A stretch of 64,000 nt of DNA from an uncultured SAR116 cluster alpha proteobacterium (lineage in GTDB: Bacteria; Pseudomonadota; Alphaproteobacteria; Puniceispirillales; Puniceispirillaceae). Positions 9,193-18,069 of the stretch are shown here, in pieces (position 1 is the stretch's first letter; each line of letters starts with the position of its first letter). The notes beneath the pieces are model-generated. The model saw only the letters and a list, made by a program, of their open reading frames with translations, searched no databases and had not been told where the DNA came from. The stretch is from the NCBI GenBank assembly GCA_902622515.1, contig CACNQE010000003.1:124001-188000 (forward strand). The letters run 5' to 3'. Position numbers and translations under genes: made by a program.

Positions 9193-10182
9193 ATGAAAAA
9201 AATTCCCGTCTCTATCATTACTGGTTTTCTTGGAAGCGGGAAAACAACACTTTTGTCTAGATTGTTAAATTCAGATGAATTGCAAAATGCAGCACTTATT
9301 ATCAATGAATTTGGTGAAATTGGCATTGACAACCTTCTAGTAAAGTCCAGTGTGGAAAACACGCTTCTCCTGGAGAATGGGTGTGTTTGTTGCTCCATTA
9401 GAGGAGATTTATCTGACACCATATCTGGATTATTTTCCCAAGTAGAAAATCAAGATATTCCATATTTTGATATCATTTTAATAGAGACAACAGGGCTTGC
9501 TCAACCAGGCCCTATTGTACAAACAGTTCAAACTGATATATCAATCAATAATAGATGTAGATTTGATAAGGTCATTACAGTTGTCGATGTGCTTGCTATA
9601 GAGCAGCAGCTTAAGCTTCATCAGGAGCCCTCTACGCAGATAATTCAAGGCGACATTATATATCTCTCAAAAACTGATATTGCCAAAAATGAAAAAATAG
9701 AAAACGCTCATAATCTTATTACAACCCTCAACCCAACAGCATCAATAAAAGATAAATTAAATGCAGCCGAGCTAAGAGAATCAATTATTTCTCTGCATCT
9801 TCAAAATCACTGTTTCATTTGTGGTCATAATGAGCACTCTCACAAACACGAACATTTAAATGAGGTTGAGAAGCACTTATCGAGCTTTAATAATTGTTCT
9901 TTAATATCTGAAATACCTATTGATAAAGAATCTTTTCTAAATTGGCTTTCAACCTTATATTCTTTCTATCCATTATCAATATTGCGGTTAAAAGGTTTTG
10001 TACGATTTAAAGGAACAAATGAGAGTTTTCTAATACAGGCTGTAGGCCCAGTATTCTCTGAGATAGAAAGGCTTGAGACCAACGACAATTCAACACCTGA
10101 GACGTCTGTTGTTCTAATTTTTAAAGGTCTGAATAGTGCAGAAATTAAAAATAGCTTTTCTCAACATGTGCTAAATAATTGA
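9193..10182 (+). CDS. COG0523/CobW-type G3E GTPase, putative metal chaperone
   Basis: G3E GTPases use GTP hydrolysis to place metals in target proteins or cofactors. The Walker A is GFLGSGKTTLLSRLL (about residues 11-25), followed by the metal-binding CxCC motif in ENGCVCCSIRGDL (about 61-73), the switch region ETTGLAQPGP (about 98-107) and the base-recognition motif SKTD (about 156-159). Around residues 203-220 is an extra Cys/His cluster (HCFICGHNEHSHKHEH) likely to bind metal. The CobW C-terminal domain follows. The target is unknown; the neighbouring metal-using candidates are the cupin and the LVIVD proteins. Confidence 0.9.
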   Translation: MKKIPVSIITGFLGSGKTTLLSRLLNSDELQNAALIINEFGEIGIDNLLVKSSVENTLLLENGCVCCSIRGDLSDTISGLFSQVENQDIPYFDIILIETTGLAQPGPIVQTVQTDISINNRCRFDKVITVVDVLAIEQQLKLHQEPSTQIIQGDIIYLSKTDIAKNEKIENAHNLITTLNPTASIKDKLNAAELRESIISLHLQNHCFICGHNEHSHKHEHLNEVEKHLSSFNNCSLISEIPIDKESFLNWLSTLYSFYPLSILRLKGFVRFKGTNESFLIQAVGPVFSEIERLETNDNSTPETSVVLIFKGLNSAEIKNSFSQHVLNN

Positions 10183-10279
10183 TTTTGCGATATAATATAA
10201 ATTAAATACTTGTCTATTTCAAATTTTGCTCTCATACTTAATCTCCAGAATTAGAAACATAATTTATAGGGAGGAAATA

Positions 10280-11266
10280 ATGAGGAATATAAAACGTTTT
10301 ATTTCGAGTATTATCGTTGCGTCAGCAATGGTATTATCAACTGTTGGAATTAATGTTGCTTATGCTTATCCAACTGAGCCAATTCAGCTTGTGGTTCCAT
10401 TTAAGCCCGGCGGAGGAGCTGACCGAACATTTAGACTATTCGCTCCATATCTTTCAGAGGAATTAGGAGTTCCAGTGAACGTTGTTAACATTGCAGGCGG
10501 CGGCGGATGGGTAGCTTGGGCCCAAGCTGTAAAATGGGATGCTGACAAAGACGACCATAAACTACAAGTTGTTAATCTACCCCACGTATTATCAATGTTA
10601 GACCCAAGAATGAAGCGCACTGAAACTCTTGAGGATTTTAACTTTTTAGCATGGCACTCTCTGGATCCTTGTATTTGGGCAGTGCGAGAGGGAGACGAAA
10701 GGTTCCAGTCTTTAGCTGAATTTCTTGATTATGTAGCAAAAAATCCAAATGAAGTCATAATCAGTTCAACTGCCGTCGGTTCAGATGATCATATGGGTAT
10801 TGCTTTTGCTGAAAAGAATATCCCTGATTTTAAGGTCAGAAAAATTTACGCAAATGGAGATTCTAAAAAGATCCAAGAGGTATTAGCAGGTACTTCCGAT
10901 GCAGTGGCAGGAAATGTAGGATATTATGTTCCTCAATTTATGGAGGGTAAATTACGTCCAATAGCGGTTCTTAGTGCTGAGAGATCACCTAACCTTCCTT
11001 CAGTTCCCACATTCGCTGAAGTTACAGGGCTAATGAATATTTCATATGCTGGTCGTACACTAGCTACCGCCCCTGGTTTATCAGAGGAAAAAAGAACTAT
11101 TCTTTTAGATGCTATTAAACGTGCACTCGCTAATCCAGAGTACGTTATGAAAGAAATGAACAATAAAAATCCACTGATGTTTAAAGAAGGCGATGAGTTA
11201 TGGGCAACTCTTCGTTCATCTAAAGCAATGGTGGAAAAAGTAAAATTCTGGGAAATGGAAGAATAA
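10280..11266 (+). CDS. tctC: TTT (Bug/TctC) periplasmic substrate-binding protein, system 2
   Basis: This is the receptor of the second TTT system, 328 residues. The frame could begin at 10226, but GGGAGGAAA (10269-10277) stands directly before the ATG at 10280, which gives a clean signal peptide (MRNIKRFISSIIVASAMVLS... cleaved near VAYA-YPTE). The first strand and loop IQLVVPFKPGGGADRTFRLF match the family. The protein is only distantly similar to the system 1 receptor, so ligands may differ. An intrinsic terminator-like stem follows the stop codon. Confidence 0.93.
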   Translation: MRNIKRFISSIIVASAMVLSTVGINVAYAYPTEPIQLVVPFKPGGGADRTFRLFAPYLSEELGVPVNVVNIAGGGGWVAWAQAVKWDADKDDHKLQVVNLPHVLSMLDPRMKRTETLEDFNFLAWHSLDPCIWAVREGDERFQSLAEFLDYVAKNPNEVIISSTAVGSDDHMGIAFAEKNIPDFKVRKIYANGDSKKIQEVLAGTSDAVAGNVGYYVPQFMEGKLRPIAVLSAERSPNLPSVPTFAEVTGLMNISYAGRTLATAPGLSEEKRTILLDAIKRALANPEYVMKEMNNKNPLMFKEGDELWATLRSSKAMVEKVKFWEMEE

Positions 11267-11283
11267 TTTTTAGAAATTAAGAG

Positions 11284-11310
11284 AGGCGGCCCTATCAGGT
11301 CGCCTTTTTT
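11284..11310 (+). terminator. Terminator/attenuator between tctC and tctB (system 2)
   Basis: AGGCGGCC (11284-11291) pairs with GGTCGCCT (11298-11305) with one G-T pair and a six-base loop, followed by a T run to 11310. It looks like an intrinsic terminator that is likely leaky, since tctB begins 18 bases later without an evident promoter, so the binding protein would be made in excess. Confidence 0.8.
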
Positions 11311-11328
11311 AAAAAAGGATAAATAATA

Positions 11329-11781
11329 ATGCAAATTGTTATTCCGTTAAAATTAGCAGCCTATTTAACATCATTATCGTTTATCTGCTTATCAATATTT
11401 TTTGGATTAGAAAGTCTTAATTTTCCTGCAGGTGGTGAATTATTCCCTCTATTTTTATTTGGCTGTATAATTCTTTTATCGTGCTTACTCAGTTTAGAGT
11501 CATTTTTAAAAAAAATGAAACAGCAGTCGGTTCAAATAAAAATCGACTTTTTCACTTGGAAGCCACTGTTTGTTTCCATAGCTGTCATCATTCACGTGAT
11601 TTTCATTTTTATTTTAGGATACTTCACGTCTTCATTTTTATTTCTAATTGGATGTTCAATTCTTATAGGTTTGCGCGATGCTCGCGCAATGGGTATAACC
11701 GCAATAGTATTATTTCCACTCATGTATGCTTTTTTTGAGGGATTCCTGAATGCAGGGCTACCTAAAGGTATTTTATTTTAG
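11329..11781 (+). CDS. tctB: TTT small membrane subunit TctB, system 2
   Basis: This 150-residue protein has four hydrophobic segments and the size and position of a TctB subunit, 10 bases before tctA. It has little obvious similarity to the system 1 TctB, as is usual for this subunit. Here the gene order is C-B-A, unlike C-A-B in system 1. Confidence 0.88.
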   Translation: MQIVIPLKLAAYLTSLSFICLSIFFGLESLNFPAGGELFPLFLFGCIILLSCLLSLESFLKKMKQQSVQIKIDFFTWKPLFVSIAVIIHVIFIFILGYFTSSFLFLIGCSILIGLRDARAMGITAIVLFPLMYAFFEGFLNAGLPKGILF

Positions 11782-11791
11782 GATATAGACG

Positions 11792-13276
11792 ATGGATATT
11801 ATTGCTCTTAATTATCTTGGAAATATTTTCGATGTAGCAAATCTCCTTGCAATGTTGCTTGGAGTTTTAGTCGGACTTGTGATTGGTGCTATACCTGGAT
11901 TAAGCCCTCCAATGGCAATTGCGTTAATGATACCAGTATCGTTCCAGTTTCCACCTGAGACTGCATTAATTTTGCTTGTTTCCTGCTTTGCAGCAGGAAT
12001 ATATGGAGGATCATTTTCTGCCATTTTGCTCAGAGCGCCTGGTACATCTGCTTCAGCTGCTTCATCTATTGAAGGGTATGAAATGACCAAAAGGGGAAAA
12101 GCTATCCAAGCAATAAGAATTTCGACATTTGCATCTGTCGTTGGAGGAATTATAAGTGGCTTTGTGCTCTTAATTCTTGCCCCACCCCTTGCACAAGTAG
12201 CTTTATTATTTGGGCCAGCAGAATATTTTTTAGTAGCCATACTTGGACTAACCGCAATTGCGTCTGTTTCCTTTGGTTCTGTTTTCAAGGGACTTTTATC
12301 TGGAGCATTTGGTCTTTTGATTTCTACAATTGGAATCGATCAATATTCTGGTTTTCCTCGCTTTACTTTTGATTTTGTAGGATTTGAGGCAGGACTTGGT
12401 ATTCTTCCCGCAATTATTGGCTTATTTGCTTTTGCTCAAGCGTTGGAATTAAGTGAAGGAGAAGCAAAAAATACTATTTCTGGCGTCCAAAAATTAAGTT
12501 GGCGAATTTGGCCTGATTTGGGAGAAATTTTTCACCTCCGCTGGTCTTTAATTAGAGGATGGTCTGTTGGATTAGTTATGGGAGTAATACCAGCCGCAGG
12601 CGGAAGCGTTGCTCAATGGATCGCTTACGCATGGGAAATTCGTCGGGCAAAACCAGGTGATATATTTGGAGAGGGTGAACCAAAAGGGCTGGCTGCAACA
12701 GAGGGCTCTAATAATGGTGTAACCGGAACCTCACTTGTTCCCATGTTTGTTTTAGGAATACCAGGAGGTATTTCAGCTGCAGTCATTTTTGGCGCATTAA
12801 TGATACATGGTCTTCAGCCAGGACTTCGCTTATTCAAGAACTCTCCTGAGATAATTTATACAATTATGTGGGGATTTATTGCAGCAAATGTTATCATGGG
12901 CTTCTTCGCCATTTTCCTTGCAAGAATAATGGCCTATCTTACAGTGATCCCCAGAGGTTTAATTGCCCCTCTTATTATGATCTTCAGTGTAATAGGAACT
13001 TATGCAGGCACCAATAACATCTATGATGTGTGGATCATGATCGGATTTGGAGTAATTGGATACTTAATGATGAAAACGAATTTCTCAACGGCTGGATTGC
13101 TCTTAGGATTAATTTTAGGACCAATTGCGGAAGATGGAATGCGAGACTTATTAATTGTCTCTAACAATGCTCCAGTGAGTTATATCCTTACTAGACCTAT
13201 TTCATTAGTATTAGTAGTTAGTATTGCTTTCATAATTTACATTTCTTTTAAGCCACAACCGTGGCAGGAAAAATAA
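11792..13276 (+). CDS. tctA: TTT large membrane subunit TctA, system 2
   Basis: This 494-residue polytopic permease carries the TctA motifs GAIPGLSPPMAIALMIPVSF (about residues 32-51) and LLRAPGTSASAASSIEGYEM (about 78-97); in the second motif an acidic residue of system 1 (D in GFDGHPM) is replaced by E in SIEGYEM, hinting at a different substrate. The repeated half begins near PAAGGSVAQWIAY. It ends eight bases before the frame of the second LVIVD gene, so the four genes probably share a transcript. Confidence 0.92.
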   Translation: MDIIALNYLGNIFDVANLLAMLLGVLVGLVIGAIPGLSPPMAIALMIPVSFQFPPETALILLVSCFAAGIYGGSFSAILLRAPGTSASAASSIEGYEMTKRGKAIQAIRISTFASVVGGIISGFVLLILAPPLAQVALLFGPAEYFLVAILGLTAIASVSFGSVFKGLLSGAFGLLISTIGIDQYSGFPRFTFDFVGFEAGLGILPAIIGLFAFAQALELSEGEAKNTISGVQKLSWRIWPDLGEIFHLRWSLIRGWSVGLVMGVIPAAGGSVAQWIAYAWEIRRAKPGDIFGEGEPKGLAATEGSNNGVTGTSLVPMFVLGIPGGISAAVIFGALMIHGLQPGLRLFKNSPEIIYTIMWGFIAANVIMGFFAIFLARIMAYLTVIPRGLIAPLIMIFSVIGTYAGTNNIYDVWIMIGFGVIGYLMMKTNFSTAGLLLGLILGPIAEDGMRDLLIVSNNAPVSYILTRPISLVLVVSIAFIIYISFKPQPWQEK

Positions 13277-13284
13277 TTTTTTAA

Positions 13285-14532
13285 ATGGATGAGAAAGAAA
13301 TGTCGGATACGCTTATCAAAAATATGACCCTGCTCTCGCAAAATACACTAAATGGCTTTGGTGGAATTGGTGAGGGTGTTTCGATGCAAGTCACACAAGA
13401 TGGAAGAAGAATTATTTGGCTTGCACATGAGGGAGCGCCAAAAAACTTTACAGGCGTGGACGTAACTGATCCCAAAAATACTAAAGTTGTTTGCCAAACA
13501 GAATTACCACATATGAAAATGCGTTCCAATTCGCTTGAAGTATGTGGTGATGTTCTTGCAGTCGCCTATCAAGTTTACGAAAAAGGTTTAGAGCCAGCTG
13601 GCATGGAACTATTCGATATTAGTAAACCAGAAGAACCCAAATCCATTGGTTTTCACTCGACAGCTGGACCTCATTCAAGAGGAATGCATTGTTTATGGTT
13701 TGTGGATGGTAAGACTGTACATTGTTCTAGTGGAGCGCCTGATTTTGAGCCCAAACATCCACGAGATGACCAATTCTATCAAATACTAGATGTCCAAAAC
13801 CCCAATAAAATTGAAGAAATTGGTAGATGGTGGATACCTGGTGCAAAAATGGGTGATGTAGAGGAACTTCCGCCTCGCGTAAATCCAGAAGAAGGTGTCG
13901 ACCCAATGGGAAGTGATGCCTTTCGGCTTCATAATGTGAATGTTTATGAAGAGCGTCCCGACAGAGCCTACCTAGGATATATTGATGGCGGTGTGTATAT
14001 TCTTGATATTAACGATAAGTCTTCACCAAAGGTAGTTAGTAATTGGAATCCCCATAACCCTTACCCAGGTTTTTCTCATACTGCACTTCCGCTTTTTGAT
14101 CGTGACCTTATCATAGTATCAGATGAATGTATCAAAGATGATGGAGCAGATTGGCCAAAACTAACCTGGATACTTGACGCTAGAAATGAGAAGAATTTAG
14201 TGCCCATTAGTACACTCCCGTTACCTCCGGTCGAGGAGTTTGGACTTAAAGGGGGGCGTTTTGGCTCTCATAATCTGCATGAAAATAGACCTGGTCCATC
14301 ATTTAAAAGTGAAGAAATTTTAATTGGTGCATTTTTTAATGCTGGTATAAGAGTTTATGACATCAACAATCCTTACCAACCAAAAGAAATTGCTTATTTT
14401 GTTCCACCGAAACCTGCTAACTCTAGAGTAAATGCAATTCAAATGAACGATGTATACGCAGATGAGAACGGAATAATATATGCCGTAGATCGATGGTCAG
14501 GTGGCCTATATGTTCTTGAGATGAATATTTGA
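13285..14532 (+). CDS. LVIVD-repeat beta-propeller family protein, copy 2
   Basis: The 415-residue protein is a close paralogue of the product of 593-1825, with near-identical blocks such as ECIKDDGADWPKLTWILDAR and GRFGSHN-HENRPGPSF. It has no signal peptide, so it should act in the cytoplasm. The first ATG at 13285 has no ribosome-binding site; the ATG at 13300 has GAGAAAG before it and aligns with the likely start of copy 1, so 13300 is a fair alternative. It follows tctA by eight bases, tying this family to TTT uptake. The reaction is unknown to me. Confidence 0.87.
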   Translation: MDEKEMSDTLIKNMTLLSQNTLNGFGGIGEGVSMQVTQDGRRIIWLAHEGAPKNFTGVDVTDPKNTKVVCQTELPHMKMRSNSLEVCGDVLAVAYQVYEKGLEPAGMELFDISKPEEPKSIGFHSTAGPHSRGMHCLWFVDGKTVHCSSGAPDFEPKHPRDDQFYQILDVQNPNKIEEIGRWWIPGAKMGDVEELPPRVNPEEGVDPMGSDAFRLHNVNVYEERPDRAYLGYIDGGVYILDINDKSSPKVVSNWNPHNPYPGFSHTALPLFDRDLIIVSDECIKDDGADWPKLTWILDARNEKNLVPISTLPLPPVEEFGLKGGRFGSHNLHENRPGPSFKSEEILIGAFFNAGIRVYDINNPYQPKEIAYFVPPKPANSRVNAIQMNDVYADENGIIYAVDRWSGGLYVLEMNI

Positions 14533-15291
14533 TTGATAGCTTTTCAAATGTCGACTGCACCCTCTCCAATTTTAATTTATGGGATATGCGAGACACCCTC
14601 TATTCTCTGGAATGCACATTGTCTTAATCTACAAAAGGATAATATAAACAGACAGTATATCTGCTTAAATGACGAGCCGTTAACTCTCAGAATCGGCAGC
14701 AAGGGCTGGATTGATTTAAAACCAGAACAACTTTTGCAATTTCAATCAAATAACGAATTAAACGCCTACACCAAAGAAATACTTTTATCAAAAGTTAACG
14801 CATTTAGTAGGCCAATAAAAAGTGCATTGGTATCTTATTTTACTTGGATTGAAAATGAATGCGTCAAATTTAGTGAGGGTAACTTATCCTCCAAAACTGA
14901 TGTATTATTTGCAAAAGCTGACCACCTTTTTTATAGCGCTTTTCTGCCATTACCTCATCCTAAAATTGTCATAAGTGACAAAAATGGAGTGTTTCAAGGC
15001 GTCGCACACTTTGATTTGGGTTTTTGTATTAGCGGCAAAATATACCTTTTAACTTTTTCAGAAGGACAGTTTATCCGAAAAACTGAACGTGCATTTAGAG
15101 AAAAATTATTTGAAGAAGGGAAAGATAAATTTATATACAAAGATCTATCAAAACCTGCAAAAAATAATGGGTTTGATGTAGAATTTATTAACCAACTGAT
15201 AAATACAATTCCAAGTTTGGAGCACTTTTTTCGGCAAGAAAAAATGCCACACGGGATTTATTATCCAGAAGGGTTGAATATTAATCCATAA
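14533..15291 (+). CDS. Protein of unknown function following LVIVD gene
   Basis: I do not recognise this protein of about 250 residues. The frame opens with TTG directly after the LVIVD stop; the first ATG is at 14548 and neither has a clear ribosome-binding site. It has no signal peptide or membrane segment. The start (ILIYGICETPSILWNAHC) looks like a soluble alpha/beta fold, and a segment VISDKNGVFQGVAHFDLGFCISG sits near residue 150. Its immediate position after the LVIVD gene suggests co-transcription and a role in the same catabolic system. An imperfect stem follows the gene. Confidence 0.7.
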   Translation: MIAFQMSTAPSPILIYGICETPSILWNAHCLNLQKDNINRQYICLNDEPLTLRIGSKGWIDLKPEQLLQFQSNNELNAYTKEILLSKVNAFSRPIKSALVSYFTWIENECVKFSEGNLSSKTDVLFAKADHLFYSAFLPLPHPKIVISDKNGVFQGVAHFDLGFCISGKIYLLTFSEGQFIRKTERAFREKLFEEGKDKFIYKDLSKPAKNNGFDVEFINQLINTIPSLEHFFRQEKMPHGIYYPEGLNINP

Positions 15292-15311
15292 ATAAGTTTG
15301 CTGAATAATAA

Positions 15312-15341
15312 TTCAAGTGTTTGATAATGCGCTCACTTGAA
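15312..15341. terminator. Short inverted repeat between converging genes
   Basis: TTCAAGTG (15312-15319) pairs with CACTTGAA (15334-15341) with a 14-base loop, between the end of the unknown gene and the end of the glycosyltransferase pseudogene. No T run is adjacent on the plus strand, so it is a weak terminator candidate. Confidence 0.3.
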
Positions 15342-15367
15342 CATGAGCTGGAAAAAGTTTTTCGCCC

Positions 15368-16135
15368 TTATCTACCAGCATTCATATATTCACTGCTATT
15401 TTCGATATTAAAAAAACGAATAACTAATTTTTCTGCAAGTATAAACTGAGGGTAAGATAGAGAGGTGTTATTTGCGTGAATAAAATGCATACACAGGCCA
15501 ATATTATCAAATACGCCACCGATTTTGAATTGCTCCCTTACTTTGAGCGCAAACTCAACATTCTCTCTCCAATCTAAATCTGGTATATTAATTTCTTTCC
15601 AAACACTTTTTTTAAAAGCGTATCAAAAACCATAACTAATTTAGAGATTGAGTATCAATTCCCTTTTTGAAACATCAAACATAACAGATTTCAAATCATT
15701 TGGACCAAATTCAAAATGAAGCCCGTTCTGTTTTGATAAGTCCCAACAAACGTATTTATCTGATATACTGTGGTGTAGGAAAAATCCCCTTAAATTCAAA
15801 AAATCAAAGCCATTTTGTTCAACAATACTTACAATATGACTAACATAATTAGGTGAATTATAGTCATCATCATCAAAATTTATAATGATATCTCCTTTAG
15901 CTTCAGAAACAACGATGTTTCTCTTCTCCCCAATAGTAATTTTTTTATCAGAATAAATATATTTTATATTGGAACTCATTTTTGTCTCAAATGGCTTAAA
16001 AGGTTCATTAGAGTCGTCTAATTTAAGCCGCTCCAAGTTTTCAAAATTTTGGTGTTTTACGCATCTTTGAATAAGTGGAAGAAAATGATGCCTATTTTTT
16101 GTAAGTGTATTTTTCGTTACTTTTGGGCTGGACAT
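15368..16135 (-). pseudogene. GT2-family glycosyltransferase broken by two in-frame stop codons
   Basis: From an ATG at 16135 with GGAAG before it, one reading frame encodes a GT2 glycosyltransferase: TKNRHHFLPLIQRCVKHQNF, LDDSNEP, IGEKRNIVVSEAKGDIIINF and the sugar-nucleotide motif DDDDYNSP. The frame meets TAA at 15641-15643 and TGA at 15623-15625, but continues unshifted as YAFKKSVWKEINIPDLDWRE and FKIGGVFDNIGLCMHFIHAN to a natural stop at 15368. The conserved tail (family acceptor end) after the stops shows the gene was once about 255 codons. Two different stop codons make recoding unlikely. Only the first 164 residues would be made. Confidence 0.8.
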
Positions 16136-16166
16136 TTTTACTTCCAGAATCCTCTAATAAATAACT

Positions 16167-17135
16167 TCATGAGGTTTGAGATTTATTTAATTCCCTGATC
16201 AAAATATCAATCGCTCTTGATTTTACTAAACTTGCAGTCTGATAATCTCCGTAAGAATGTAGCAATTGAGCCTTTTTAATAATTTGCGATAAGATTGTTA
16301 TTGGCGTCAATTTTATATTTTTGGTTGCGGCTAGCTTTGCGTATTGCATCCAAAGTTCACAAAAAGGTGGTAGGTTCCATGATTGCCATGGTTTAATATC
16401 ACCAATAAAATGCAAGATCGAGTTATTTAAATTATTAATTTTTTTATCAACAATGTCCTGTTTTTCTGAATACCTAGCAAAAGTATTAAACCTTTCTGGC
16501 AGACTATATTTGTCTGATTCGAGTGTCAAATTAATCAAATCTTGATCATTAAATTTTATTTGAGAAAAATATTCTTCATAGGCCCCCTTACATTTAGAAA
16601 CAAAATTTATTTTACGTAGGCCTTCTAAATTCATCAGCAGAACACCCGCATTTATGTAAACACCTTTCCTATAGCCGAAAATATCCTCTTCATTCTCCTC
16701 AAGAAATGCTGAAATGCCGTCATCAACAACACCAGCTATCAAATTTCCTTTTATTTCATATTCATATAAATCTTTCAAACATGCACCAACTAATGTATCA
16801 CAATCTAAAAATATGACCCTATCTTCTTGAATAAGTTCCGGTATAAAAAGCTTTAGATATGTAGCATTCGAAAGAGAAGCGGTTGACTGAGAGCTATTTC
16901 TATAGCTCAAATTTCCAAGACTCCAATTTACTTTATTATCATCAACAAGATAGTTCTTATACTGCTGATCCTTTAATGAAATTTCTTTATTTAAGAGTTG
17001 CAGGTTGCGATTATTTTTTTTAAACGTAATCAAATGAAATTTGATATTAAAATTATTATTTGTAATACATGATAGTATGGATACCAAGGCGGCATCGCTA
17101 AAATTCTCGTCAAATACATAAGCAACATTTATCAT
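16167..17135 (-). CDS. GT8-family glycosyltransferase
   Basis: The 322-residue protein fits family GT8, retaining galactosyl- or glucosyltransferases that build LPS core or surface glycans. It starts NVAYVFDENFSDAALVSILS, has the DxD metal site in VIFLDCDTLVG (about residues 107-117), the conserved FNDQDLINL (about 196-204) and the HFIGDIKPW motif (about 243-251) that binds the nucleotide sugar. The C-terminal 50 residues are basic and helical, suited to membrane association. The broken GT2 gene follows on the same strand after 31 bases. Confidence 0.88.
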   Translation of the reverse strand: MINVAYVFDENFSDAALVSILSCITNNNFNIKFHLITFKKNNRNLQLLNKEISLKDQQYKNYLVDDNKVNWSLGNLSYRNSSQSTASLSNATYLKLFIPELIQEDRVIFLDCDTLVGACLKDLYEYEIKGNLIAGVVDDGISAFLEENEEDIFGYRKGVYINAGVLLMNLEGLRKINFVSKCKGAYEEYFSQIKFNDQDLINLTLESDKYSLPERFNTFARYSEKQDIVDKKINNLNNSILHFIGDIKPWQSWNLPPFCELWMQYAKLAATKNIKLTPITILSQIIKKAQLLHSYGDYQTASLVKSRAIDILIRELNKSQTS

Positions 17136-17334
17136 AAAGTTATTTTAACCCAAAAAAGCTATATTTCTAGAATTTTTCACATCTGTGTAAACATCAACTC
17201 GTAAAACTATGATGTTGAGGGTTTTTTGGTTATTGGTGTTTTATAACAAGTCATAGAAGGCATGCATTTTTTTAGCAATTAGACTAGTCGTTTTATCAAA
17301 GAGAAGCTAGGCTTACTTAAAAAAGGTAGATAAA

Positions 17335-18009
17335 ATGTCAGCTAAAAATGTTCCAAAGGTGTTAGATAGTAGCTTTTTAGAAAAACTCTTGTCCGGTGTT
17401 AAAGAACCAGCTCAAAGAGATTTACTTGAGAAACAACTTAACATATCCGTCAATACTTTCTTAGGGTTTTGTCACGCAAGAGAGGACCAAACCAAATTCA
17501 AAGATGGTACAGTAAACAATGTAGAGTTTGATGGGTTAAAAAGGTTAGCAAAGGAGGCATGCAAATTTAAAGGCCCTATAATTGAAATTGGCACGTTATT
17601 TGGATATTCAACGATGGCTCTTGCAATAGGAAAAACAAAAAATAAATCATTGTATACAGTGGATAGTTTTACCTGGAACCCGATAGGGATCACATCTAGG
17701 CGGCATGAGGAGTTGACGAGAAAATCTCTGTGCTTTTTAACTGAAACTCAAAACGTCAAGATAATCAAAAACTCTTCAACAGATTTTTACGCTAAATACG
17801 ATATTGAGTCACCCTCATTGATCTTCATAGATGCAGCTCATGATTATGAATCAGTGAAACAGGATATTGAGTTTGGCCGCAGGGTGCAATCAAACATTAT
17901 TTGCGGACACGATTATAATTGGCCTGGCGTAAAACAAGCGGTTGAAGAGAGTTTTGGAAATATGATTGAGACTATTGGAGAAATTTGGGTTTGGAGGGAA
18001 AAATCATAA
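17335..18009 (+). CDS. Class I SAM-dependent methyltransferase
   Basis: This 224-residue protein has the SAM-binding motif I in IIEIGTLFGYSTMALAIG (about residues 82-99), an acidic residue ending strand 2 (LYTVDSF), and the metal-type motif PSLIFIDAAHDYESVKQDIE (about 160-179), followed by GHDYNWPGVKQAVEE. This arrangement fits the Methyltransf_24-type O-methyltransferases found in glycan gene clusters. The acceptor is not known; the neighbours suggest a sugar hydroxyl. Confidence 0.85.
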   Translation: MSAKNVPKVLDSSFLEKLLSGVKEPAQRDLLEKQLNISVNTFLGFCHAREDQTKFKDGTVNNVEFDGLKRLAKEACKFKGPIIEIGTLFGYSTMALAIGKTKNKSLYTVDSFTWNPIGITSRRHEELTRKSLCFLTETQNVKIIKNSSTDFYAKYDIESPSLIFIDAAHDYESVKQDIEFGRRVQSNIICGHDYNWPGVKQAVEESFGNMIETIGEIWVWREKS

Positions 18010-18069
18010 GTCAGGCATTACGATATATAGCTTGTTATAAAGCTTTTTTATGAAGAAGGAGAAAATAAA

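Noticed and set aside
10226-10279. Extension of the second tctC to an upstream ATG
   Set aside because: It would bury the signal peptide behind 18 residues, while GGGAGGAAA stands directly before the ATG at 10280.
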